Positions 1 to 6,233 of a stretch of DNA of 7,667 nucleotides are shown here, in pieces. Source of the stretch: an uncultured Kiloniellales bacterium (GTDB taxonomy: Bacteria > Pseudomonadota > Alphaproteobacteria > Kiloniellales > JAKSDN01); the NCBI GenBank assembly GCA_937974415.1, contig CALJXB010000412.1:1-7667 (forward strand). Direction: 5' to 3'. Numbering within the stretch: the stretch's first letter is position 1; each line of letters starts with the position of its first letter. A model generated the notes under the pieces. The model did not search any database. It was not told the origin of the DNA and worked only from the letters and a program-made list of their open reading frames with translations. The position numbers and the translations under genes were made by a program.

Positions 1-281
1 TCGACCATTATCGGCGTTTCAAAGTACCGAATGTCCGGTTCTGCGCCATAGGCCTCCAAAGCCTTTCTCCGAAACTCGGCGCCATGCCACTTCTCGGCGT
101 CGGACTTGTCGCTCCACAGGTAGACGCCGCCCACGATGCCATTATCGGCGTCGTAGAGGTAAGACTTCCTGATCAGATCCGGGTTCTCTCGCCAAGCCGG
201 GGCAGTCTTCTCAAATTTCGCGATAATCTCCTCGCGGGTCGCGGCCTGCGGCAGTCTCAATGTCACAATTTCAGTGATCAT
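1..281 (-). CDS. YdhR-like small monooxygenase-fold protein (partial, C-terminus beyond window)
   Basis: I translated this open frame from the minus strand. It starts at ATG 281-279 and gives 93 complete codons with no stop before the left edge, so the C-terminus is missing. The protein begins MITEIVTLRLP, then has a helix rich in E/K, then GIVGGVYLWSDKSDAEKWH at about residues 48-66. The pattern strand, helix, 'GG-Y-W-D-A-W' strand-turn-helix resembles YdhR and antibiotic-biosynthesis-monooxygenase-like proteins of about 100 residues, which form dimeric alpha+beta barrels. Function in that family is often only putative. The start is supported by a strong ribosome site (GGGAGGA, minus strand, about 6 bases ahead of ATG). 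It lies 40 bp after the hydrolase stop in the same direction, so it is likely the third gene of the leftward operon. A cofactor-free oxygenase or isomerase role in the same pathway is inference. No catalytic residues can be assigned with confidence. Confidence 0.75.
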   Translation of the reverse strand, partial: MITEIVTLRLPQAATREEIIAKFEKTAPAWRENPDLIRKSYLYDADNGIVGGVYLWSDKSDAEKWHGAEFRRKALEAYGAEPDIRYFETPIMV

Positions 282-321
282 TCGATGTCCTCCCGAAACG
301 AAGCCGTCTCTACACTCAGGC

Positions 322-1128
322 CTACCAACACTGCGACAAGAAGCCAAGCAGGATAGCGTTGACCCCTGCCGCGTCCAAGACCGGCATCATGTGATGTTGT
401 TCGGCCACGATCTCGAGCTGGGCGTTGGGCATCTCGGCAACCATCTTGCGCGCCATGTCCGGCGTGGAGCCATCGTCCTCCTCTCCGGTCATGACCAGGG
501 CCGGGCAGGAGATGACGCCGAGACGCCCCACAACCTCCGAGCCCGCAGACACGAAGACGCGGTGGGCCTTGCGTTTGGCGGCGAAATCGCCGTCCCCAAT
601 CCAGCCCAAAATCTCCTCGATGGCGTCGGCCCGCGTTGCCCGGTCCCGCTCCTTGAACCAGCGTCGCCTTCCCGATTCAACAGCGTTCTCGACACCGATG
701 GAAAGGTTGCCTTCGAACCGCTCACGCACCCGCATCGTTTGTTCCGGCGTGCGGTCATAAACGGTGTTCAGAAGCATCAGGCCGCTCAGATCGCTGTGAT
801 GCTCAATTGCGTAGGCCTGCGAAACCAGGCCGCCCATGGAAAAACCGCAGAGCACGGGCGGCTCCTCATCGCAGACCAATTGGACTACATCGTGCAACTG
901 ACCGACGAAGTCGTCGAGCATGCGCTCGCCCGGTGGATCCGGAGCCTCCCCATGCCCCAGCATATCGAAGCAACAGACCCTGTATTGCTCCGACAGCGCC
1001 TCGACCTGGGGACCCCACATTCGATGGTCCATCAATACGCCATGCGCGAGGATGACGGTCGGACCATCGCCGCTGATCCAAACGGGCGTTCCGTCGGCGC
1101 TATGCGTTTTGTAATGCGTTGTAGCCAT
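322..1128 (-). CDS. Alpha/beta-fold hydrolase, 3-oxoadipate enol-lactonase-like
   Basis: This 268-residue protein has the full alpha/beta-hydrolase plan. An oxyanion-side HG motif lies at residues 29-30 (LAHGVLMDH), followed by FDMLGHGEA at 54-62. The nucleophile elbow GFSMGG places the serine at residue 97. A probable acid Asp218 sits in TGEEDDGSTP, and a probable catalytic His246 in EQHHMMP; His245 is the alternative. Length and motif spacing match soluble, cytoplasmic esterases and lactonases such as 3-oxoadipate enol-lactonase (PcaD-like). No signal peptide is seen. It follows the ThDP-enzyme gene by 28 bp and precedes the YdhR-like gene by 40 bp, so all three are probably cotranscribed. 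I see no good ribosome site ahead of ATG 1128, which may mean translational coupling or weak expression. It probably hydrolyses an ester, lactone or C-C bond in this pathway. The substrate is unknown, and the resemblance to PcaD does not show that it works in the protocatechuate pathway. Confidence 0.9.
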   Translation of the reverse strand: MATTHYKTHSADGTPVWISGDGPTVILAHGVLMDHRMWGPQVEALSEQYRVCCFDMLGHGEAPDPPGERMLDDFVGQLHDVVQLVCDEEPPVLCGFSMGGLVSQAYAIEHHSDLSGLMLLNTVYDRTPEQTMRVRERFEGNLSIGVENAVESGRRRWFKERDRATRADAIEEILGWIGDGDFAAKRKAHRVFVSAGSEVVGRLGVISCPALVMTGEEDDGSTPDMARKMVAEMPNAQLEIVAEQHHMMPVLDAAGVNAILLGFLSQCW

Positions 1129-1156
1129 CTGGGCGTCGCAACATTGGTTGACGGCA

Positions 1157-2845
1157 TTACCGTTGCAGGCGGTGCGCGAAGGAATCGCGCCGAAACAAGG
1201 TCATTACGTCTGGGTCTACTTTGACGTGGATGATGACCGGGCCGTCCGCTTTGAGCGCCTCGCTCATGGCGTCGGCGACGCTTCCGGGCTCCTCGCAGAA
1301 AAAACCCGTCGCGCCATACAGCCTCGCGAATTCGTCGTAGCGCGGATTGACAGTATCGCAGCCGATATAGCGGCCCTGATAGTACTCGCGCTGATAGGCC
1401 TTCTCTGCACCCCAGCAACCGTTGTCCATCACGACCGTTATTGTGTTGATCCCTGACTGAACAGCGGTGGGAAACTCTATCATCGTCATACCGAACCCGC
1501 CGTCTCCGTGAAGCGAGATGACGGTGCGATCCGGTCGCGCGCATTTTGCGCCAAGCCCGCCAGGGAATGAGAAACCGATCAGTCCGAAGTCGAGCGTGGT
1601 CAGCAGGCTAGGCGTGCCACCGTTGTACTTGAGCTTGTCCGTCACCTGCAGGCAGAGCGTCCCGGCATCTAGGGTGTAAAGGGCGTCGTCGGGCGCAGCC
1701 TGCCGTAGCTCCGCGAACAGCCGGTCGGGCTTCAGCGGCATCGAGGTGTCCCGGCCAGTTTCGTCGCGTGCCTGCCATAGCGTCTCAATCGCCCCGACCA
1801 TCTCCGCCGTCCGGGCTTTCCAAGGTACGTTGTCGCCGTCCAAATCGCTCAAGCCGTCGGCAATGGCCGTGGCGACGGAGCCGGCGTCTGCAAGCATCCC
1901 GATCTCGATCGGAAAGTGCTTGCCGAGCGATGTCGGGTCGATATCGACCTGCACGATCTTCGCGTCTTCATTGATGTCGTTGTAGGCGAAGAAGGTCGTG
2001 TTGAACGAAAGCCGTGTTCCGAGCGCCAAAATGACGTCGGCGTTTCTGGTCGCCGCGCTCGCGACCTCATTACCGCGCGGACCGACTTGGCCGGCATAGA
2101 GCCGATGGTCACTCGGCACGACATCGGGATGACCTGCGGAGGCGACGACCGGTATCTGCAGCTGGTTCGATAGGCGACAGACCGCCTCCGCTCCATGACC
2201 CCACTTCACACCTGCGCCCGCTAGAATGATCGGCGACTGCGCCGTCCTTATCAGATCGCAAGTTCTCGCCACGGCGGCCGGATTGATCGTTCCCACGGGC
2301 GATCCCGCTTCGTAGTTCGGCGCCCTGATCTCGACGTCGGTCTGGGCCGCGAACAGGTCGCGCGGAATGTTCACCACGACCGGTCCGCGTTGACCGGAAT
2401 TGGCGATCTGCAGCGCTTCCGTGATCGCCGTGCCGACGCGGTCGGGATGAATTACCGTAATATTGCGCTTCACCACGGAAGCGAAAAGGCTGTGTTGGTC
2501 GACTTCCTGCATCGTGTCGCGATGGAAATGGCTCGACGTGACGAGCCCTGTGATGGCCACGACCGGAGAATAGGCGAGTTTAGCTTGTGCGAGGCCTGTG
2601 ACCATGTTGACGGAGCCCGGACCGGCCTGGCCGGCCAGAAACACGCCGGGCGTTCCCTTCACCCTTCCAAAGCCATCGGCCATGTGTACGCCGAAGGCCT
2701 CGTGCCGAACGCCGACATACTTGATGTCGTCCTGAGCGTGATAGAGCGCGTCGTAGACCTCCATTGTTGTCGAACCCAAGAGGCCGAAAACATGCGACAC
2801 CCCGGCGGCGCGCAAGGCCTCGACAACAGCAGCCCCTCCATACAT
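1157..2845 (-). CDS. ThDP-dependent enzyme, acetolactate synthase / sulfoacetaldehyde acetyltransferase superfamily
   Basis: From ATG 2845 this is a 562-residue ThDP enzyme with the usual three domains. The PYR domain (about 1-165) carries the cofactor-activating glutamate in VRHEAFG (Glu49). The central domain spans about 190-340 (ILAGAGVKWG, LALGTRLS, VQVDIDP). The PP domain spans about 375-550, with the ThDP/Mg motif starting GDGG at 447 and ending DN at 474-475. The following WGAEK (478-482) recalls the WGAEKK signature of sulfoacetaldehyde acetyltransferase (Xsc), but the HEQGAG of Xsc is replaced by HEAFGV and other blocks differ. It may be a keto-acid decarboxylase, a carboligase or an acyl-phosphate-forming lyase; this is unresolved. 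I chose ATG 2845 because the fold begins there (MYGGAAVVEALRAAGV) and GGCGGAG lies about 10 bases upstream. The longer GTG start at 2938 would add 31 unrelated residues. It is first in the leftward operon; the divergent aldehyde dehydrogenase could oxidise an aldehyde product. Confidence 0.92.
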   Translation of the reverse strand: MYGGAAVVEALRAAGVSHVFGLLGSTTMEVYDALYHAQDDIKYVGVRHEAFGVHMADGFGRVKGTPGVFLAGQAGPGSVNMVTGLAQAKLAYSPVVAITGLVTSSHFHRDTMQEVDQHSLFASVVKRNITVIHPDRVGTAITEALQIANSGQRGPVVVNIPRDLFAAQTDVEIRAPNYEAGSPVGTINPAAVARTCDLIRTAQSPIILAGAGVKWGHGAEAVCRLSNQLQIPVVASAGHPDVVPSDHRLYAGQVGPRGNEVASAATRNADVILALGTRLSFNTTFFAYNDINEDAKIVQVDIDPTSLGKHFPIEIGMLADAGSVATAIADGLSDLDGDNVPWKARTAEMVGAIETLWQARDETGRDTSMPLKPDRLFAELRQAAPDDALYTLDAGTLCLQVTDKLKYNGGTPSLLTTLDFGLIGFSFPGGLGAKCARPDRTVISLHGDGGFGMTMIEFPTAVQSGINTITVVMDNGCWGAEKAYQREYYQGRYIGCDTVNPRYDEFARLYGATGFFCEEPGSVADAMSEALKADGPVIIHVKVDPDVMTLFRRDSFAHRLQR

Positions 2846-2924
2846 TCCGGTTTTTCTCCGCCTAGTGTGATTGGACTGACCAATGCCAGGCAATCGGTTC
2901 CGAGTAGAGATCTTATCGAAGCAC

Positions 2925-2954
2925 TCTATATCAATCACATTTATTGTCCTACAA
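2925..2954 (-). promoter_or_regulatory. Candidate sigma70-type promoter for the leftward operon
   Basis: On the minus strand, TTGTAG (2954-2949) and TATAGA (2930-2925) are separated by 18 bases, a fair match to -35 and -10 boxes. The predicted start of transcription lies about 70 bases ahead of ATG 2845. The -35 box overlaps the TTGT-CCT-ACAA dyad at 2944-2954. Prediction is by eye only. Confidence 0.4.
2944..2954. promoter_or_regulatory. Candidate second-class operator TTGT-CCT-ACAA
   Basis: An 11-base dyad with half-sites TTGT and ACAA and a 3-base spacer. It differs in one base from TTGTCCGACAA at 7188-7198 in the other divergent region. It covers the -35 box of the leftward promoter candidate. 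Half-sites equal those of TTGTATACAA, but the spacing is one base longer, so binding by the same protein is uncertain. Confidence 0.4.
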
Positions 2955-3008
2955 AAAAAGGCAACTCGAGAATGCGAGACCGCTTACAAACCAAAAAACA
3001 AAGGTTCC

Positions 3009-3038
3009 TTGGCGCGCGCGCGCTTAATTTTGTATACA
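3009..3038 (+). promoter_or_regulatory. Candidate promoter for the rightward operon
   Basis: TTGGCG (3009-3014) and TATACA (3033-3038) are 18 bases apart, with the -10 box inside the palindrome at 3028-3041. An alternative is TTGTAT (3030-3035) with GATAGA (3053-3058) at 17 bases, where the palindrome would cover the -35 box. Either placement puts the palindrome where a bound repressor would block RNA polymerase. Both are by-eye matches. Confidence 0.4.
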
Positions 3039-3041
3039 AAA
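3028..3041. promoter_or_regulatory. Candidate GntR operator, 14-bp perfect palindrome
   Basis: TTTTGTATACAAAA is a perfect 14-bp palindrome. Its 10-bp core TTGTATACAA recurs at 6978-6987, directly upstream of the GntR-family gene. Short AT-rich palindromes of the TNGTNNACNA type are typical for FCD-subfamily GntR regulators. The shared core and the promoter overlap make this the probable operator for the rightward operon and possibly for the leftward one too. Seen: the repeat and its location. Inferred: the binding protein. Confidence 0.7.
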
Positions 3042-3070
3042 ATGTCAGACCTGATAGAGTTCACATGCTG

Positions 3071-3102
3071 GCCCGCCCAGGGTCGCCCCGCCCTGGGTTG
3101 GC
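3071..3102 (+). repeat. Inverted repeat in the leader of the rightward operon
   Basis: CCCAGGG (3076-3082) and CCCTGGG (3091-3097) form a perfect 7-bp stem with an 8-base loop. After a small internal mismatch the stem extends by GCC/GGC to 3071-3102. It lies downstream of the candidate promoter and ends 35 bases before ATG 3138, so it would form in the mRNA leader. No T-run follows, so a simple intrinsic terminator is unlikely. It could stabilise the message or be a minor attenuation element. Confidence 0.5.
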
Positions 3103-3137
3103 TCTCAGCGGTCCGATGAAAGACTTACGGAACTGAC

Positions 3138-3509
3138 ATGGACAATTCGAAGAAGGCCTATCCGAATATCGACGCCCACATCGAGAAGGGCGATTGGAAC
3201 CCGATCTGGGATCAGTTACGGACCTTGGATCCGGACTTTCTTGAAGCCTATCTCGCCTTCCGCAGCGTTCCGCATCGCGACGGCCCGCTTCCGCAGAAGT
3301 TCAAGGAGTTGATCCTCGTCGCGATCAATGCCGCGACGACGCATCTCTATGGATCGGGTGTGCGTCGACACATGAAGAACGCGATTAGGGCCGGCGCGAC
3401 GAAGGAAGAGATCCTGGAGACCATCCAGCTCACGACGGTGATGGGGATGCATTCCTGTAACTTGGCTGTGCCCATTCTATTGGAGGAAATTTCCGACACC
3501 CAAACGTGA
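3138..3509 (+). CDS. Carboxymuconolactone decarboxylase (CMD) family protein
   Basis: This 123-residue protein matches the AhpD/CMD fold. The core runs from about residue 50 to 112: PLPQKFKELILVAINA, then THLYGSGVRRHMKNAIRAGATKEEI, then a helix ending GMHSCN. The conserved His78 and the GAT-KEEI segment are present. The redox CxxC of AhpD, expected seven and four residues before that histidine, is absent (Tyr71 and Gly74), so it is more like gamma-carboxymuconolactone decarboxylases than peroxidase-type AhpD. Cys107 stands alone. The family forms small multimers in the cytoplasm. It is first in the rightward operon; its stop lies 35 bp before the aldehyde dehydrogenase start. The ribosome site before ATG 3138 is weak (CGGA). 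A decarboxylase, hydrolase or isomerase step on a pathway intermediate is plausible, but the reaction cannot be assigned. Confidence 0.88.
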   Translation: MDNSKKAYPNIDAHIEKGDWNPIWDQLRTLDPDFLEAYLAFRSVPHRDGPLPQKFKELILVAINAATTHLYGSGVRRHMKNAIRAGATKEEILETIQLTTVMGMHSCNLAVPILLEEISDTQT

Positions 3510-3544
3510 GCCGTTTGATCCGACGATTGCGCGGAGGCCAGAAG

Positions 3545-5026
3545 ATGACGGAGATCCGGACATACAAGATGCTTGTCGGCGGAGCGTGGATCGGAGCTTC
3601 GGATGGCAAGACCTTCGACAGCATTAATCCCGCGTCAGGCGAAGTTTGGTCGCGCATGCCGGAGGCGACGGCCGAGGACGTGGACGCCGCGGTGCGGGCC
3701 GCGGACACGGCGTTCAACGACGGGCCCTGGCCGAGGATGACGCCAACGGAGCGCGGTGCGCGACTACGCCGCCTCGCCGAACTTCTCGCGGAGAACTCGG
3801 AAGACCTGGGCCGAACGGAATCGATCGATACCGGCAAGATGTTCAAGGAAACCCGATGGCAAGCGAAGTACATCGCCGAGTTCTTTCATTTTTATGCCGG
3901 TTGCGCCGACAAGATCAGCGGCGAAACCCTGCCGATCGATAAGCCCGATCTATTCGTCTTCACGAAACGTGAGCCGCTCGGCGTTGTCGCTGCCGTCGTT
4001 CCATGGAATTCCCAGCTCTTCCTGAGTGCCGTCAAAGTCGGCCCGGCGTTGGCGGCGGGCAACACGGTCGTCCTCAAAGCCTCGGAGCACGCATCGGCGG
4101 CCATGCTGGAGTTCGGCCGACTGATCGATGATGCGGGCATCCCGCCGGGCGTGGTCAATATCGTCACCGGCCATGGCGAGCCGTGTGGCCGGGTTCTGAC
4201 GTCGCATCCGCTTGTCACGCGGATCTCCTTCACCGGCGGTCCGATCGCCGCCGAGCACGTTCTTCACAACTCGGCGAAGAATTTTGCGGAAGTATCGCTT
4301 GAACTGGGCGGCAAGTCCCCGTTCATCGTATTCGACGATGCGAATATCGAGAGCGCGATCAATGGAGCGATTTCGGCGATCTTCGGCGCAGCGGGGCAAA
4401 GCTGCGTGGCCGGCTCCCGGCTCTATCTGCAGGAGACGATCGCCGATGTGTTCCTGGAGAAAATGACCGCACAAGCCCACGAGATTCGACTCGGCGATCC
4501 GCTGGAAGACGAAACGCAAATGGGCCCGATCTGCACGGTTGGGCAACTGGAGACGATCGAACGCGAAGTCGCCCACGCCCGCACCGAAGGAGGCGAGATC
4601 CTCTGCGGGGGCAAACGGCCGGAGGGCCTTGCCGGCCAGTTCTACGAGCCGACCATTATCGCCTGCCCGCGACAGGATTTGCGTATCGTCGATACGGAAC
4701 TGTTTGGTCCGGTGTTGAGCGTACTGCGCTTCAAAGACGAGGCGGAAGCGGTTCGACTGGCAAATGATACGAAGCACGGTCTCGCAGCTGGAATCTTCAC
4801 TGGCAGCAACGCGCGGGCGCTTCGCATGGCCAATAGCGTCAAATGCGGTATCGTATGGGTGAACACCTACCGGGCCGTTTCCCCGATCGCTGAGTTCGGC
4901 GGTGTCAAGAATTCCGGCTACGGGCGCGAAAGTGGCTACCAGGCCGTCTACGACTACACCCGTCCGAAGACCGTTTGGATGAATACCTCCGACGAGACGT
5001 TACCCAACCAGCTCGTCGTACGATGA
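3545..5026 (+). CDS. NAD(P)-dependent aldehyde dehydrogenase
   Basis: From ATG 3545 this is a 493-residue member of the aldehyde dehydrogenase superfamily, of normal length. The key residues are present: Asn155 in PWN, Lys178 in LKASEH (often KPSE), the nucleotide-binding turn FTGGP at 229-233, the general base Glu253 in ELGGKSP, the nucleophile Cys287 in GQSCVAGSR, and Glu385 in ELFGPV. It should oxidise an aldehyde to its acid with NAD+ or NADP+ in the cytoplasm. I chose ATG 3545 because GGAGG lies 8 bases upstream and the fold begins there (MTEIRTYKMLVGGAWI). An upstream GTG at 3506, overlapping the CMD stop, would add 13 basic residues. The gene is cotranscribed with the CMD and LuxA-like genes. 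Its partner may be the divergent ThDP enzyme, as a source of the aldehyde; this is inference. The substrate is unknown. Confidence 0.95.
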   Translation: MTEIRTYKMLVGGAWIGASDGKTFDSINPASGEVWSRMPEATAEDVDAAVRAADTAFNDGPWPRMTPTERGARLRRLAELLAENSEDLGRTESIDTGKMFKETRWQAKYIAEFFHFYAGCADKISGETLPIDKPDLFVFTKREPLGVVAAVVPWNSQLFLSAVKVGPALAAGNTVVLKASEHASAAMLEFGRLIDDAGIPPGVVNIVTGHGEPCGRVLTSHPLVTRISFTGGPIAAEHVLHNSAKNFAEVSLELGGKSPFIVFDDANIESAINGAISAIFGAAGQSCVAGSRLYLQETIADVFLEKMTAQAHEIRLGDPLEDETQMGPICTVGQLETIEREVAHARTEGGEILCGGKRPEGLAGQFYEPTIIACPRQDLRIVDTELFGPVLSVLRFKDEAEAVRLANDTKHGLAAGIFTGSNARALRMANSVKCGIVWVNTYRAVSPIAEFGGVKNSGYGRESGYQAVYDYTRPKTVWMNTSDETLPNQLVVR

Positions 5027-5094
5027 CCGGATAGGCTCACGGGACGTCTGCCATCTCCGCGGGCCCCGAAAATAGGATTGGGAAAGGAACCGTC

Positions 5095-6132
5095 ATGAAA
5101 TTTCACCTGGCGATCAATATGGAGCGGATCGACGACAGCGTTGATATGCGCGACGTCGCGAAGCACACGCTCGAGATGGTTCAGATGGCGGAACGCGGCG
5201 GTTTTGAGGTTGCCTGGGCGGCCGAACACCACGCCCTGGAAATGACCATCGCGCCGAACCCGTTTCAGATCCTGACCTGGTGGGGAGAGAACACCGATCG
5301 CATCCGGCTGGGGACGGCGGTCGCGGTCGCGGCCTATTGGCATCCGGTCCGGCTTGCCGGCGAGGCGGCGATGACCGACCTTCTGACCGGCGGGCGTCTG
5401 GATTTCGGGATCGGATCCGGCGCCTATCAGCGCGAATTCGACCGTATGCACCCCGGCCTCAAACAGTCGGACGGCTGGCGCTACATGCAGGAAATGCTGC
5501 CAGTCCTGCGTGCGCTATGGCAGGGCGACTACGAGCATAAGGGGGAATATTGGTCCTTCCCGACGGCGACCTCGGTGCCGAAACCGCTGCAACAGCCGCA
5601 TCCGAGACTCTGGACTGCGGCGCGGGCGCCGATCACTTACGATTTCGCGGTGAAGCACGGCATCAATATCACTTCCTGGCCGTTGACCCGGCCAATGTCG
5701 GAGGCGGAGCTCTATAAGTCCCGGCTGGACGAGGCGATGGCGAACAATCCGGGCAAGCCGCGCCCGACCTTCGCGATGATGCGCCACACCGCGCTTTACG
5801 ACCGCCAGGAGGACTGGATGGTGCCGGTCAAGGCGGCGCAGCGGCAGCTCTCCCAGTTCGAGAATCTCTTCAAGAATCTCGGCGACGTCGAAAACGGCTT
5901 CCCGAAGGCGATCGAGTTCGGCGAACTGGCGAACCGCGACGAATACGCCCCGGAGATGTTGAGCGAAAACCTGATGTTCGGCACGCCCCATCAGGTGATA
6001 GAAAAGCTAAAGAAATACGAGGACTTGGGAGTCGACGCCTTTATTTACTATGCTAGCCTCGGCCTTGGCCGCAAAGAGCAGAAGAGATCGATGGAGCTCT
6101 TTTGTTCGGAAGTCATGCCGGCCTTCGACTAA
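5095..6132 (+). CDS. LLM-class flavin-dependent monooxygenase, LuxA-like
   Basis: This 345-residue protein belongs to the bacterial luciferase-like family (TIM barrel). The segment WAAEHH at 41-46, with His45 near the place of the catalytic His44 of luciferase alpha, is followed by RIRLGTAVAVAAYWHPVRLAGE at 69-90 and GGRLDFGIGSGAYQREF at 99-115. These blocks align well with LuxA-type proteins. The C-terminal MFGTPHQVIEKLKKYEDLGVDAF is the usual end of the barrel. Such enzymes use reduced FMN (sometimes F420) and O2 to oxygenate aldehydes, ketones, sulfonates or similar compounds. No flavin reductase is encoded in the window, so reduced flavin would have to come from elsewhere. The start is backed by AAAGGAA about 5 bases before ATG 5095. 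It lies 68 bp after the aldehyde dehydrogenase, and I see no clear promoter in that gap. It probably catalyses the oxygenation step; the substrate is not identifiable. Confidence 0.92.
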   Translation: MKFHLAINMERIDDSVDMRDVAKHTLEMVQMAERGGFEVAWAAEHHALEMTIAPNPFQILTWWGENTDRIRLGTAVAVAAYWHPVRLAGEAAMTDLLTGGRLDFGIGSGAYQREFDRMHPGLKQSDGWRYMQEMLPVLRALWQGDYEHKGEYWSFPTATSVPKPLQQPHPRLWTAARAPITYDFAVKHGINITSWPLTRPMSEAELYKSRLDEAMANNPGKPRPTFAMMRHTALYDRQEDWMVPVKAAQRQLSQFENLFKNLGDVENGFPKAIEFGELANRDEYAPEMLSENLMFGTPHQVIEKLKKYEDLGVDAFIYYASLGLGRKEQKRSMELFCSEVMPAFD

Positions 6133-6192
6133 TACCAAGGGTCATCGCACGGGCGACCGATATCAGGACATGAAGGCTGTGAGTTCGTATTT

Positions 6193-6213
6193 CGGACGTC
6201 CCGCTGCCGTCCG
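6193..6213. terminator. Weak hairpin between convergent genes
   Basis: CGGACG (6193-6198) and CGTCCG (6208-6213) form a perfect 6-bp stem with a 9-base loop in the 101-bp gap between the LuxA-like gene and the convergent GntR gene. Its position suits a bidirectional stop of transcription, but there is no T-run on either side, so the call is weak. Confidence 0.3.
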
Positions 6214-6233
6214 GCGTCAATGGGCGCAATCTC

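Larger units (their letters stand above)
2846..3137. promoter_or_regulatory. Divergent control region between the two catabolic operons
   Basis: This 292-bp intergenic region is AT-rich compared with the flanking genes. It contains, from left to right, a leftward promoter candidate (2925-2954) overlapped by a TTGT-N3-ACAA dyad, an A-rich stretch, an alternating (GC)6 tract at 3012-3023, a 14-bp perfect palindrome at 3028-3041, and a stable inverted repeat at 3071-3102 in the presumed leader of the rightward operon. Frames crossing the region begin at poor start codons and match no family I recognise, so I read it as regulatory. Confidence 0.8.

Noticed and set aside
274..1224. Long rightward frame of 316 codons opposite the alpha/beta hydrolase
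   Set aside because: It lies antisense to a hydrolase with complete catalytic motifs, matches no family I recognise and has no good ribosome site; it is a shadow frame of GC-rich coding DNA.
2846..2938. N-terminal extension of the ThDP enzyme from GTG 2938
   Set aside because: The extra 31 residues are not part of the fold and would overlap the candidate promoter; ATG 2845 has a better ribosome site.
3012..3023. Alternating (GC)6 tract next to the operator, possible Z-DNA or regulatory element
   Set aside because: Only 12 bases, and in GC-rich DNA such runs arise easily; it may just form the spacer of the rightward promoter.
2390..3136. Rightward frame of 248 codons through the 5' part of the ThDP gene and the intergenic region
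   Set aside because: Its translation shows no recognisable domain, and it overlaps both the ThDP gene and the promoter/operator elements.
3506..3544. GTG start of the aldehyde dehydrogenase overlapping the CMD stop codon
   Set aside because: ATG 3545 has GGAGG at ideal spacing and begins with the usual N-terminal segment of the family; the extension is short and basic.
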